Source of the DNA: Setophaga petechia
Lineage: Eukaryota; Chordata; Aves; Passeriformes; Parulidae
Length of the DNA: 64,000 nucleotides
NCBI GenBank assembly: GCA_024362935.1
Contig: JANCRA010000016.1
Span: 19,823,165-19,887,164, forward strand
Direction: 5' to 3'
Position numbers and translations under genes: made by a program. The notes beneath the pieces were generated by a model, which saw only the letters and a list, made by a program, of their open reading frames with translations, was not told where the DNA came from and made no database searches. Numbering within the stretch: the first letter of the stretch is position 1; each line of letters starts with the position of its first letter. Of this stretch, positions 10,137 through 20,527 are shown piece by piece.

Positions 10137-12929
10137 TCAGTCCAAAGATCAAGAAGTAAAATGCCTTGGTCTTGATTTTTTTTTCCCCAGCAAATATTTT
10201 AATCATATCAAGGTAGTTTGGGGGGACTTTTTTAAGTTCTGCTGTTGAGTTTTCTGCTTCTCTTTCTGCATCACACGTACAAGACTGCTAGGCACATATC
10301 ACTCCAGTATGACAGTTTGGAGGGTGTTTTGTATTAGCACTCCAAAAAGGAATTACTTTCAAGTTACCTTTAGTCTCAGTGCTGGTAGAATTGTGCCAGT
10401 TTGCATTCAGAACGTCAAACTCTACTCGTTGGCAGTGATAAATCTTCATGCCTGGTTCAGCGTGTGTTCCTGCAGACACCCAATTCAGGTGCAGCTGAAT
10501 TTGCCTTCAATTCTTGCATGCTGAAAATCCCAGTTTGGATCTGTGAGACTCCATTTCAGGCCACATTCAGTAAATGTTGCACTTTATGTTCACAGGGAAG
10601 ACACAAAACTGCAGTTGGGTTTTGAAGCAGTGTAAATCTGGAGCAGTGAGACTGATTTAGCTTTTTACCCTGGCACTGGGGTAAAGCCAGCTCTCAGTCT
10701 TGTTTGAGAGACTCTGCCTCAGTCTGTCTTACAGTGCTGCCTTGGGTGTCCAAAATGGCTTTAGTAGCTTCATATCCAGTTGGGCCCTTTAAGAACCACC
10801 TTTGAGCTGATGAATTTTAATTTATGTAAAGGACTTGGCCGTGAGCAAAATTCCCCTCCATAAAATGCACTGGCAGCCATCAATTGCCCTTCATATTGGA
10901 GGCAAGTGTGAGGCAAAAGCGAAGCTAAGCAAGGCTGCAGTAGTAGTAATTGCCTAGGTGCTTGTTTAACCAGGCAGCAAGTAATGAAGTCAGGAACTGT
11001 AATGTCACATCAACTGCATTACCTCGTTCTCTTCTCTTGCAGACACAGGGAGGTTAAAAATAATGAGCCTGTCTGCCTCTCCCCATACCCCTGAGCACAT
11101 TGAATCACAAGCACCTTCTTTCTAAAACAAATTTATTTCTTGCCGGCCTCCTTCCCAACAAAGCCTTGCCTGTGATGAATACCAGACTTCACAGCATATT
11201 TGTCAAAGTGGTACACCTGTGAGGGTTGCAGCACAAGATAAATTTTGGCACGCCAAGGGAGTAGAGGGAGGTACCAGGCAAGGAATAAATCTTGGTGTGT
11301 TACAGCAGACTGTGAATGAGCGTTCTCCTCCTCAGAATCGCTGCTCTGACAAGTTATGATAAATTAGGCTCTTTGTTGACACCTTCATCGTGTTATTTAT
11401 GGCTCGTTAATTGAACTGAAAAGGAGACTTGTAGCACAGCAGGGGATTGTACAGTGCATTTCCACTAGGCTGGAACCTGAACCAAAGAACAAAAAAGGTA
11501 AAGTAATATATGCATGTGTGTACTCTCCACTGAAAGGAACTGGCTGCTGTAAGAGACAGTCCAGAGCTGTAGCGACTGCTCTCAGTCCTCTCAGAAACGT
11601 TCCCCTTCAGTCCTCCTGGATCTCCCAGTTAAGTCTGGATGTTTGTCCTGTTTCCACCTTTAATCCTCATATCTGTGCTGCTCTGTGCATTGCTGGAGTG
11701 TGGGTTAGCAATCCCATGTGAAGGCAAGCATCTCACCTGTGTTCCTGAGCGTGACCATCCCTCACTTCCCTAACAGAAGTTTCCACTGGTTTTTCCCTGT
11801 ACTCTCTTTCCTGGAGTGACATTCTGATAACATAGTGGGTCAAAAAGGATGCTGGTGTAACACCACAAAAGTACCACATTTGTACAGCGACACAAAATTC
11901 TGTTCTTTTGGGGCAATATATGCCAGGTTCAGGACCACACTCATTTGGGGAACCTTCCAGCTCTGTGGCAGTGCAAAGGGCAAGGTCTTGTTACCAAACA
12001 TCCTATTGTGGCAGCATAGGCATTTTCTCTGAGGAGGAGTAGTGTAAACAGGAAAGGGAGAGGTACAGGATCTGAGCGGGTGGTTCTCTACACTTGTTGT
12101 GCAAGAGTTGTCTGCAGGAAATATAGCTGTAAGTCATTGTGGGGGATGATAAAAGAGAGAACAGGATCTTCAGCGGATAAATACTGAGGCAGACAGGCTT
12201 GTTTCTGTGAAGAATTATAGATTTGATGCTGGATCTGAAATGGTTCTAACAAGCTCTGTCCTGAAAGAAAATTAAGTAAACTGACGCCTGAGAGTATTTA
12301 TCATGCATGAGTATTTTGAGAAAAAATAGAATGCTCCAGGAATAGAGCATGTTTTCCTGTGAAAGGGTTCTGAGTTAATCATTCAGCTTCTTGCTGGAGA
12401 ATACCATCTAAAAACTCTCACATTTCCATGGCAGTATGAGCAGCATCATTTATGGATTTGCTGTTCAGGCTCCTCTCAAAGGAGCCAGGTCCTTCTGTAG
12501 TGCCAAGGTTGAGAGTTAAAACAGCGAGTGACAGGTCCCTTGTTAGTAGGGTCTAGAAGAGGGAGTAGTTGGGCTGGGTGTCAAGAGATCTGAGATTCAC
12601 TCTGGCAGAGTTCCTTAATCAGCTTTGTAGGTACAGTCAAACTTCTTGAAACTCATGGTTTGGTGTGTGTCTTTTTTTCGGGTGTGAAATAAAGCTTTAC
12701 TTTTGCCTTACCTAGAGATTGAGCAAGTGGTTTGGCAGGGATAGAATTTAACCAGCTAATGAAAATTAATTCCTCTTCTGATAGCTTTCCAGCCTCTCAA
12801 GTGAAATACAGGTGCAGTGTGTTTGTTCCTTTTTTAGGATTTCCTGGGGCAGCCTCTCCAGTGTGTCATTCTGTCAGTTGGGATGTCACTGTATTTTGCC
12901 AAGTGATGCCCAGTTCCTGTCAATGCAGC
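10137..12929. other. Unique non-coding DNA between LTR and CpG island A
   Basis: No gene is recognised; open frames are at most about 74 codons. The central part (10840-11475) looks conserved and is listed separately. The rest is ordinary AT-rich DNA with no tandem repeats. Confidence 0.6.
10840..11475. promoter_or_regulatory. Candidate conserved non-coding block
   Basis: The sequence is dense in short transcription-factor-like words, including TAATGAAGTCAG, TGTTATTTATGGCTCG, GTTAATTGAACTG and several GATAA and TAATAA cores. It is low in simple repeats and keeps isolated CpGs in an AT-rich context (GCGAAGC, TGGCACGCC, TTCATCGTG). Retained CpGs and this texture are typical of vertebrate conserved enhancers. 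The call is pattern-based. Cross-bird alignment would decide it. Confidence 0.33.
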
Positions 12930-13340
12930 TGCCCGCCGCTGTCCCTTGGAAGGCTGGCCGTGGCCGGGAGTGGCCTCTGTGCCGGGGCTGTCCATTGTCC
13001 GTGGTGTCCCTGTGCGCCTCCATGCCGTGTGTGCAGCCCCTGGGCTGTGCTGGTGGCTGCGGCTCTGCTGACAGGGACAGGCTGGAGCTGCACAGGAGCC
13101 GAGCTGCGGCTCACTGGAGGGTGCCAGAGCTCCGCAGCGAGTCTGGCAGCAGGACGGCAGCTCGTGGTGCTGTGCTTGGCCTTTGTGCTCCGCCTGAGTC
13201 TCTCTTCTCTGCGGGGCTGTGGTGAGAGCGGCAAAGCGCTGCACCTGCCGGGTCTGCGCCCTGTCTGCTGTGCGTGCGGCGTCGATGAAAGGGTTAAAGC
13301 GGCCGAGCGGCCCCGCGCGTGTGGCGGCTCTGGGAGCGCT

Positions 13341-13350
13341 CTATTTATAG
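13341..13350. promoter_or_regulatory. Combined MEF2 site and TATA box in CpG island A
   Basis: CTATTTATAG fits the MEF2 consensus (YTAWWWWTAR) at every position. Read on the minus strand it is CTATAAATAG, which contains a perfect TATA box (TATAWAWR); the plus reading TATTTATA is a poorer TATA. It is the only AT-rich decamer in several hundred bases of GC-rich DNA and has symmetric flanks (GCGCT ... AGCGC). A minus-strand start would fall near 13319. A GC box (CCCGCCC on plus, 13450-13456) lies upstream in that direction, and CAG|GTGC at about 13245 could be the first splice donor. For a plus-strand start near 13372, the donor candidate is CAG|GTGCGG at 13419/13420. Minus is preferred. The transcript is unknown. 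Confidence 0.45.
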
Positions 13351-13452
13351 CGCGGCTCTCCCTCAGCTCCGGGCCATTGCCGCCTGCTGCCGCAGGAGCG
13401 GCCTCGGAGCGCACCCCAGGTGCGGGGGGGTGCAGCAGCCGGGCTGTCACCC

Positions 13453-13622
13453 GCCCTGGCTGTGTCTCGGATGTCCCGGGGAGCCCCCCGGGTGTCCCGG
13501 CTGTTTCCCGGGTGTCCCGGCTGTGTCCCGGTGTCCTGTGGAGCCCCCCGGGTGTCCCGGCTGTGTCCCGGTGTCCTGTGGAGCCCCCCGGGTGTCCCGG
13601 CTGTGTCCGGTGTCCCGGGCAG
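13453..13622. repeat. GC-rich minisatellite, 40-bp unit
   Basis: The unit begins GAGCCCCCCGGGTGTCCCGG and continues CTGTGTCCCGGTGTCCTGTG. Copies start at 13481 (this one with an extra 20 bp), 13541 and 13581, and degenerate sub-units of GGTGTCCCGGCTGTG type flank them. The plus strand is almost free of A. It sits at one edge of the densest part of CpG island A, upstream of the minus-strand TATA. Confidence 0.9.
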
Positions 13623-13720
13623 CCTCCGGGCAGGGTGTGTTCGGGGGTGGCCGTGCCTGCCGGGCAGTTGCCCTCAGGGGCTCGCTCCTGGCTGCGGCTC
13701 TGCCCAGGAACAGATGCTGC

Positions 13721-16700
13721 TCCTTCATTTCCCTGGGGGTCTTCAATGCCTTCTGGTCGAGGTGATGTAAAAGCTGTGATTTGGTTTGCAGTCATAACAA
13801 ACGTGGAACTGTAAGGGGTTTGTTGCTGTTGTTTGGATCTAGAGAATGGGGTCATTAAGAGCAAGGGAGTATCAGATATATCCAAAATACAAGGTTGTTT
13901 GCTGTTTCCAATAGCAGCCCAGCCCCATGGGAAGTGGCAGCAGCCTCTGTTGGTTACTTGCCTGTGCCTTATTCCTCAGGAAAGCCACTGCTGCTATGAT
14001 ACCGGCATAGCTCCTGCTCTGAAAGGCTTCAGTTTCTCACTTGTTGGCTACCAGGGTCCTTCCCCTGCCTGCCCTGTGCCCCAGAGCACCCACAGCAAGG
14101 GAAAACCCTGAGGTAAAACTTGCACACACCAGTTTGCTGCCTTCTAGAGCAGGAGTTTCACATTGGAAAGGTTTCAAGCTCAAATGTTGAAAAATGTTTT
14201 TACATTCTGTCCTGGGCTGCAGTGTAATCTGGTGGCCTGATAAACTGGGTTCTTAGGGATCTGTCCAGTGCTGGAAAGCATCGTGCTGCCTTCTCGCTCA
14301 CCCTGGCCCTGCTGTTCCTTGCTGGGGTAATTTCAGTGTGAGTGTTGCCCACAGGGCTTATGTGCTTCCCACCAGGGGCTGCATTGCCTGAATACTAGCA
14401 GCTACTTCTGGAGCCAGGAAATGGAACACTGCAGGTTGAGTGGGAGCAAGGAGAAGGAATCCACACAGATAGGAAAGGTCTGAGAGAAATAAAGCAAGTA
14501 GGAAAAAAGTTTGCTGCAGGCGAGCTTCAACCATCACTTCTGGAAACAGCTGTAACTAACATCCAGTTCTACTGAAGCAGGGCAGAACCACCTCCAGCAC
14601 TGCATTCTGCTCTTTCTTCTCCAGCCTTGGGTTGGGAGTTTGGTGCTTAGAAAGATCTTGTTTTTCATTTTGTAGTTGTGCCCTTCCTATAGCATTTTCT
14701 CCCCAGGCAGCTGACTTTAGTTTTCAGTTACAACAGTATGTGATTTTTTCCCTCTTTTTAACAGTATCAAACAAATTGAGTGTTAAACTATTTCTTCAAA
14801 GTTTTCACAGACAGATCATCTTCACCACTTCTTAATTGTTGATGATAAACTACTTGTAATAACATAGGCCACATTACTAGTACAATAAACAGGCTCATGA
14901 AAGAGGGACTTTGACTTTAATGGCCTTGTGGAGCTGCTGTTTCCTCTCCACTCCTTCAGTCTTCCCTGGCTGTCAGTTTTCCAGGATTCTGACTGAGTAC
15001 ACTCATTTTGGCTCACTGCTGCAACCATTGGTATACATTTGCAGCATGTCATGGTGAGTGTGGTAGACTATCTGTATGGGATGAGGAGCTGTAGTGAAAG
15101 AATTCTAGTTTAATACTGCATTCAAGTTAATTTATGCCAGCTATTTTTTCATCCTTGCTGATGAGACTCAATGTTCACACACAGTATCTTGTCTTTGTCC
15201 ATAATAGGCAGACTTTTTGTGGTTTGGTATGAATTTTCAACCCTGAAATGGTTGTGAATTTTCCAATTTTTAGCTTTTATTTGTATTGGTCATATTATTG
15301 CCACACTTGAATTGCTATTCTACAAATTTGTGTATGCCCAGTGCTTCATTTCCAGATGTTCATACAAAGGTTTAACCATCTCTGCACACGAAGGCAGCAC
15401 CATCTCTTGGGCTTCAAATACTCCCACCCTGGGAGATGCTCCCCTGAATTAACTCTCTCCAATGAGACCATGAACTGCAAACTGAAGATAACTGGGGAGA
15501 AACAGTTTACAGAATTTATATAGCCTGATAGACCCTTTAATTCCTGGACCACTTGTACAGAAATGAGGCAGATAGAGCAGTGACATGTCTGTGTCTCACA
15601 TATTGAAGCTGCTTTTTTCCACAGCTATCTCTGTGCTCTTGTGTCTGTGACACAGGTAGAAACCAAGCACTGTGTGATAATGAATATAGCAGAAAGAAGG
15701 GTGTTAGCACTGGTGTCTGTTTGCAAATCCAGAAATTAAAGTCTAACATGAAAATAATTTTTCTTTTATCCACTAAAATTTTACAGTGGAGGGGTAACAT
15801 TTGGACAATTGTGTCATCCTTGATCAGAAATGTGAGTAGAATCAGCAACTTTAATCAGCTCTTGGGAGGTAAGTGCCACCCACACCACAGAATATTGGCT
15901 TTGGTCTCTGTGTTTCTGCTCTGTTGTTCCTTGTTGATACAAAGCTGGAGGAGGAGCGAAAACAATCTCCAAGTCACTCTTACATAATACTTTGTTTTGA
16001 GAGAGTTCCACTAATCATGTCAATACTGAGCCTCTAGTTTTTGATAATTATATTGGAAATGCCCAGTTTGTACATAGTAATTCCAACTATAATTACCATG
16101 AAATTATATAACTACAAATTACCCTGTCATGTGGATGGACTAAATAAGCATGTACAGTACCTGCTCTGTGATAACAAATTAGAATTACATGGTTGGTTAA
16201 CTAGCAGTAATATGAGATTTTTGAAGTGGCCAAGCTGGCTACTTACATGAAGAGAAAGTGTTGGATTTTCTTTCTGGTGCTTGGTTAGATTTCAGAATAG
16301 CAGATTATTTATTTCCTGATATTTCTTAATGTGGAAAAAACAAAGCAACTATGGTTTGGGGTTTGCTTTTACTGGGCACTTATATTAAATTGTCTGTTTG
16401 GTCACTGCCACCTGCTATGTTCATTCTCCTGGGTGCTGGCTGCTGCTTGTGGGACATTGCTATTTGATCAGGGTTTTTTAGGGATTTCTAACTTAATGTG
16501 TTAGACGAAGATTGCTTTGCCTTTTTTTTTTTTTTTAATCAAAGAGCATTTTTTTCATTGCTGGCAAAAAACCCCATTGATTGATAAAAGAGCTGTAGAG
16601 ATTATATACAGGTGCAACCTTTCCCTTTCATTGGAGGAAGGGGAAAATCGTGTCTGAAACTCATACATGACAAAACAGAATGTCCTTTCAAAACATCCAT

Positions 16701-16776
16701 GCTCTAGTTCTTTCTTACATACAAAACAGAAATAACGGGGGTATTTCTGAATTGCTCTTAACCTCTGACATGGATG
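13721..16776. other. Unique non-coding DNA between CpG islands A and B
   Basis: No gene is recognised; the longest open frames are near 100 codons with no family resemblance. There is a 15-base T run at 16522-16536. If island A or B is a promoter, this interval would be intron or spacer. No splice-site pair with an extended coding frame is convincing. Confidence 0.6.
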
Positions 16777-16804
16777 GTGGGGAAGAAAGGCCCGTCCAGA
16801 GGCC

Positions 16805-16816
16805 GGAGATGGCAGC
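16805..16816 (+). promoter_or_regulatory. TISU-like element with start codon
   Basis: GGAGATGGCAGC matches the TISU consensus (SAASATGGCGGC) at 10 of 12 positions. TISU elements act both as a YY1-type promoter element and as a start codon context for mRNAs with very short 5' leaders. Here the ATG at 16809 is in good context (purine at -3, G at +4) inside CpG island B. The match is good but not perfect, and it can occur by chance in GC-rich sequence. Confidence 0.3.
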
Positions 16817-16907
16817 GCTGGCTCCTGTGAGAGCCTCGCCGGGCTCGAAGCGTGGCAGCAGCCGCTGCGAGGGGCTGCCCAATGGCACAGAAACAAAGGC
16901 ACCGTGA
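16809..16907 (+). other. Candidate short coding first exon or small ORF (32 codons)
   Basis: From the TISU-like ATG, a frame of 32 codons begins MAALAPVRASPGSKRG and ends with a TGA at 16905-16907. The stop overlaps a splice-donor-like GTGAGA at 16904, so a first coding exon could end at 16903 and the frame could continue in a distant exon. I recognise no family in the 32 residues, and no downstream exon can be seen. The basis is start context and island position only. It may equally be chance. Confidence 0.18.
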
Positions 16908-16934
16908 GAAACTGGCCGCGTTTGGTTGGCCGAG

Positions 16935-17235
16935 CTCTGGAGCGGGAGCCGGGACTCGCAGCCTCGGGCCCTGAGGGCTCTGGAGCGGGAGCCGGGACTC
17001 GCAGCCCCGGGCCCTGAGGGCTCTGGAGCGGGAGCCGGGATTTGCAGCCCCGGGCCCTGAGGGCTCTGGAGCGGGAGCCGGGACTCGCAGCCCCGGGCCC
17101 TGAGGGCTCTGGAGCGGGAGCCGGGATTTGCAGCCCCGGGCCCTGAGGGCTCTGGAGCGGGAGCCGGGACTCGCAGCCCCGGGCCCTGAGGGCTCTGGAG
17201 CGGGAGCCGGGATTTGCAGCCCCGGGCCCTGAGGG
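16935..17235. repeat. Minisatellite, 43-bp unit x7 with 86-bp higher-order repeat
   Basis: The unit starts CTCTGGAGCGGGAGCCGGGA, and the copies start at 16935, 16978, 17021, 17064, 17107, 17150 and 17193. Units 1, 2, 4 and 6 have ACTCGCAGC; units 3, 5 and 7 have ATTTGCAGC, differing by two C-to-T changes, one of them in a CpG. From unit 2 onward, the two types alternate strictly, so the present array grew by copying an 86-bp dimer. Because 43 is not a multiple of three, the frame cycles and no coding use is likely. Confidence 0.97.
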
Positions 17236-17270
17236 CTCCGCGGCGGACGAGCCCGGGCCGCTGCCGGCCG

Positions 17271-17289
17271 CGGCCGCCAGGGGGCAGCA
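17271..17289 (+). promoter_or_regulatory. CTCF motif in CpG island B
   Basis: CGGCCGCCAGGGGGCAGCA matches the vertebrate CTCF core consensus (YGRCCASYAGRGGGCRSYR) at 18 of 19 positions; the exception is G for A at position 6. CTCF binds such sites as an insulator or loop anchor in a directional way; this site points along the plus strand. It lies 36 bp after the minisatellite. The motif is seen directly; occupancy is inferred. Confidence 0.55.
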
Positions 17290-17980
17290 GGAGGCGGCGG
17301 CGGGGCCGCGCTCGGAGCGGGGCCGGGCCGGGCGGGTGCGGGGACATCCCGCTCTCGGGAGCGCCTGCGGGAGCTCCGTCCGCCTCTCTGATACCCTTCT
17401 CTCGGCTTTATTTAGCTGTTTTTAATCTTAGTCTTTCCCTTGGCCTGGTTACTTTATGTTTTATCTCTCAGCAACTGAAGTTTTTGTTGAAACATAGAAC
17501 TTCCAGTGGTTACTGAAGCTTCATGGAAAGGTTTGGGCAGCTGCGCCTTTAATCTGCCGGAGCTGCTAGAGAGAAATGTGTAACTGAGAATAAAATGTTT
17601 GTCACTTTTTGCCGTAAGCCATACTATTGCAAGAGCTGAGCTTTCTCCAGCTGACTTTAAATTAATTTTCATGCCTTGATTTCTGGTTTCTTTGGTCTAT
17701 TCTTAAATAAATTACATAGCCACCTACATGAGGGGGGAAATTGTTAAAGAGGTTTACAATCTCCATTCTTTGTTCTTATAAAAGTTTGGTTTTTTCTATA
17801 TTTCTTGCTGAATCTTTTCCTTATCTGGTATCACCTCTGCTCAGGGATACACATTTAGGGGAACAACTAGTTCTGGCTGAAGCTTGCCTTGTTTACATGC
17901 AATTGCAACTCCAAATGCCTGGCTTCAGTTCACAATAGTTTATTTCTGGTAGCCTCGTTGGTTGGTAGCTGTGGGAGATG

Positions 17981-18007
17981 AGAACTAACAGTTCTGCTGT
18001 TAGTTCT
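17981..18007. repeat. Perfect 11-bp hairpin
   Basis: AGAACTAACAG at 17981-17991 is exactly complementary to CTGTTAGTTCT at 17997-18007, with the loop TTCTG. Part of the arm (AACTAACAGG) recurs directly at about 18013-18022. The sequence is AT-balanced and not in a simple repeat. Confidence 0.85.
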
Positions 18008-18048
18008 GCTTAAACTAACAGGTTTATGCAGTGGTTGCAGCCCAGAGA

Positions 18049-18090
18049 TTAACAGTGAGCTCTGGAGTAATCCCTAGAGCTCACTATTAA
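18049..18090. repeat. Imperfect 15-bp hairpin
   Basis: TTAACAGTGAGCTCT at 18049-18063 pairs with AGAGCTCACTATTAA at 18076-18090 at 14 of 15 positions, with a 12-nt loop. It lies 41 bp from the previous hairpin. The stem is too short for a typical miRNA precursor, and no known mature miRNA is recognised. Confidence 0.8.
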
Positions 18091-19047
18091 GGGAAGCGTC
18101 ATCCTTGCTGTCCAAATCCAGGATTTGTAGACATTCCTTTCAGTTGGTGTATTAATTACTTATGTACTGTTCTTTTTGTTTCAAGCAGATGTGAATGGTT
18201 CTATATGCAGATATATACCTGTGTTTGAAAAAGTAACACAGGAGTTCTTAGCCTATAGAAATTATTCAGGGTTGTGTTTTTTTAGTTTGTTTGTTGTCTG
18301 TCTTCTGTTTTTCTCATAGCTGAGTCCACCATGTCTCTTTGGTCTGTCATTCAATTAAATACTGGGCAAACCTGTAGGAAGTGTTCAGAGATTCTTGCTG
18401 AGGACCTATTTCAAACAAATATCCTGTGAGGTGTGAATAAACATAAGGTATATTTCAAATTGCACAGGGACTCTGTCTAGCATGCGGTGTTTATGAATGT
18501 GAATAATTATAATTAAATCTTTTCTGTTCTCAGATTCTTCTTTTTCTTTGTGTCATCTCTAAACAATCCATCTTTCAGAAGGTGCTGACTGGGAACTTAG
18601 CAGCAGAGCAGTTTCTCATGACTTGTTTGGTAATTGGAACATCTCAGAAAGCTTCTGTGAGAGTTTGTGGTAATTTTGGTCGCACTGAATGAGATAATTC
18701 AGCAATCAGCCAGTTTTTTTAGCTGTCTCGGTGCTCAATCTCTTAATAAGGTCAAGGATTGAATTTAGGTAGTTTCAACTTTTAAAAAAATCATAATTTT
18801 TTAGATTATTTCAAGTATTGGAAAAAGGTTTTCAGGCAATGGGTTTCTTTGCACAGGACTTGTTTAAATGACCTGAGCTATTTGATTACCTGTTAAGAGA
18901 TGTGGTAAAAAGGTGATTGACTAATGGGGAAGAGGGGGGATGTTTTCATCACTTGTTTGGTTTTTTTAGTGCAAAAGTGACTGTTAATTCAGATGTCTGC
19001 TGATGGGACATTGATGTAAAAAGCACAAGAAGTTTTCTTCCCCAAAC

Positions 19048-19143
19048 CAGTCACATTCTCTTTACAAGTGGAAGATTTCTGTGCAGCACTTCTCCCTCCG
19101 TTCACTGAACCTGTTTGTAGGACACACGCTCTGGGTCACTTTG
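19048..19143 (+). repeat. Copy 1 of a duplicated ~95-bp segment
   Basis: This segment (TCTCTTTACAAGTGGAAGAT ... TTTGTAGGACACACGCTCT) aligns with 20430-20527 at about 85% identity (roughly 12 differences in the first 80 bases). Flanks do not align. It is either a local duplication or two members of an interspersed repeat family that I cannot name. Confidence 0.75.
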
Positions 19144-20429
19144 CTCAAAGACAAAGACTTGGCTATTGGTGCTCCTGAAATCAAGAAAGGTCTCCTGAAA
19201 GAACTGATTTATTTGTTCAAGAGGACGAGATTTGGTGTGACTGTTTCCTGAGGGAGGTGTCTGAACTCAGTGAGCTTCCAAACTGAGCTTCCCCTCCACA
19301 CAGGGAATGTTCTGGGCTCTGGGGCTGTGTTACTGAACTTTGCTATTCCAAAACTTTCCCCACTCAGGTTTAATAGAAAGCTTCTTACATCATGGGACTG
19401 TGCAAATAACTGTACAAAGCATCCATGGTTTAGTAATCCCAAAGTAAGCCAAGGCCATAAAATATATTTTCCACTGGTGCAGCACTTTCCCATTCCAGAT
19501 GTATTTAGTGTGGTGTGGTAGTACTTTCCATAACTTCAATAATCCTTTTAATGCAAATAATTTTATTCTTATTTAACTCCCTCCTTCTTTTGAGCCTAAA
19601 TCTCACCAAAATTAGACAGTTACTCAGCCCATTTGAAATTTAGTAAACTGAGACTTAAAAATGGTGGATGAAATGTGAACAGGTAGCTGAGTAAATAAGA
19701 AGAGAAATAGAAGTGATGGTAAGTGATGGTAAGCAGTTGGTGGTGTCAGAGACACTCTGTGGAATGGGATGATTTGTTTGATACAATATTTGTGTCCCTT
19801 GACAGTTTTGCTCTCTATATTGTGCCAAAGCCATGAATTATTGTACTGAGGTCGGGAACTCTAAGGCAGCAGCAACTGACGTTGTTTGCAAACTGGCCTG
19901 GTGTCTGAAGGTTACAGTCTGACAAAACTGCTGGAAGCAGCTTGAGCAAGATCCAAGCACAGGGAACTGCCACAGGAAGAGAAACAGTACCTGCCAATCC
20001 ACACTTTGCTTCTGCATCTACTTCTCATTTTCATCTTTTGTTGCTCTTTTAGACCACCAAAGATATTCTGAATTTCTTCTTCCAAGAGTTGAATTTTTCA
20101 GGTTGTGACTTTGTCATTTTGCTATTCCCCTGTGTATTCTAAGGCAGGTGCAGGAGTGCAGAGTGTCTGTGCCAGCCAGTTATGTGCCACTGCTGTAGCT
20201 GGGACTATCTGTGGTGTGAAGGCTTGGTTAGATACAAGTCATGCTTTTCCCACCTGAGAAGCTTTATAAGTGCTCTCCAGAGTTCTTGCTCGGTATATAA
20301 CCTTGTTGCTTCAGAACTCAGTAATAATCAGGATTTATTCAAGGATTTTACTGAGATTTTTCTCAATAAAAGAGATGAGAGTTCACATAAGACTCTTCTG
20401 TTCAATTTCTGGAAACTATTTGAATTTCT

Positions 20430-20527
20430 TAGTCACCTTCTCTTTCCAAGTGGAGGGTTTCTGTGCAGCATCTCTACCTCCATTCAGTGAACATGTTTGT
20501 AGGACACTTGCTCTTACATTATGGCTT
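20430..20527 (+). repeat. Copy 2 of a duplicated ~95-bp segment
   Basis: The segment (TCTCTTTCCAAGTGGAGGGT ... TTTGTAGGACACTTGCTCT) is the partner of copy 1, 1.38 kb away in the same orientation. It carries a short insertion near the right end (around CTTACATTATGG) before the shared TCACTTTG. Shared words include TTTCTGTGCAGCA and TTTGTAGGACAC. Confidence 0.75.

Larger units (their letters stand above)
12930..13720. promoter_or_regulatory. CpG island A
   Basis: CpG density rises sharply here, with a core at about 13200-13440 where CpGs come every 8-10 bases (GCGTGCGGCGTCGATG, GCGGCCGAGCGGCCCCGCGC). It contains the MEF2/TATA element, a GC box and a minisatellite, listed separately. CpG islands of this size usually mark promoters, but no coding exon next to it can be recognised. 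Open frames of 360 (plus) and 321 (minus) codons run through it and are stop-poor by composition. Confidence 0.85.
16777..17400. promoter_or_regulatory. CpG island B
   Basis: This is a second CpG-rich stretch, with a non-repetitive left part (16777-16930, containing GCCCAATGGC as a CCAAT box near 16879), a 43-bp minisatellite in the middle and a very GC-rich right part (17236-17380, with GGCCGGGCCGGGCGGG). It begins and ends abruptly in AT-rich DNA. The stop-free minus frame of 210 codons across it is compositional. Confidence 0.85.

Noticed and set aside
12732..13885. 360-codon plus and 321-codon minus frames in CpG island A
   Set aside because: GC-rich composition removes stops on both strands; there are no recognisable domains and part of each is the 40-bp minisatellite.
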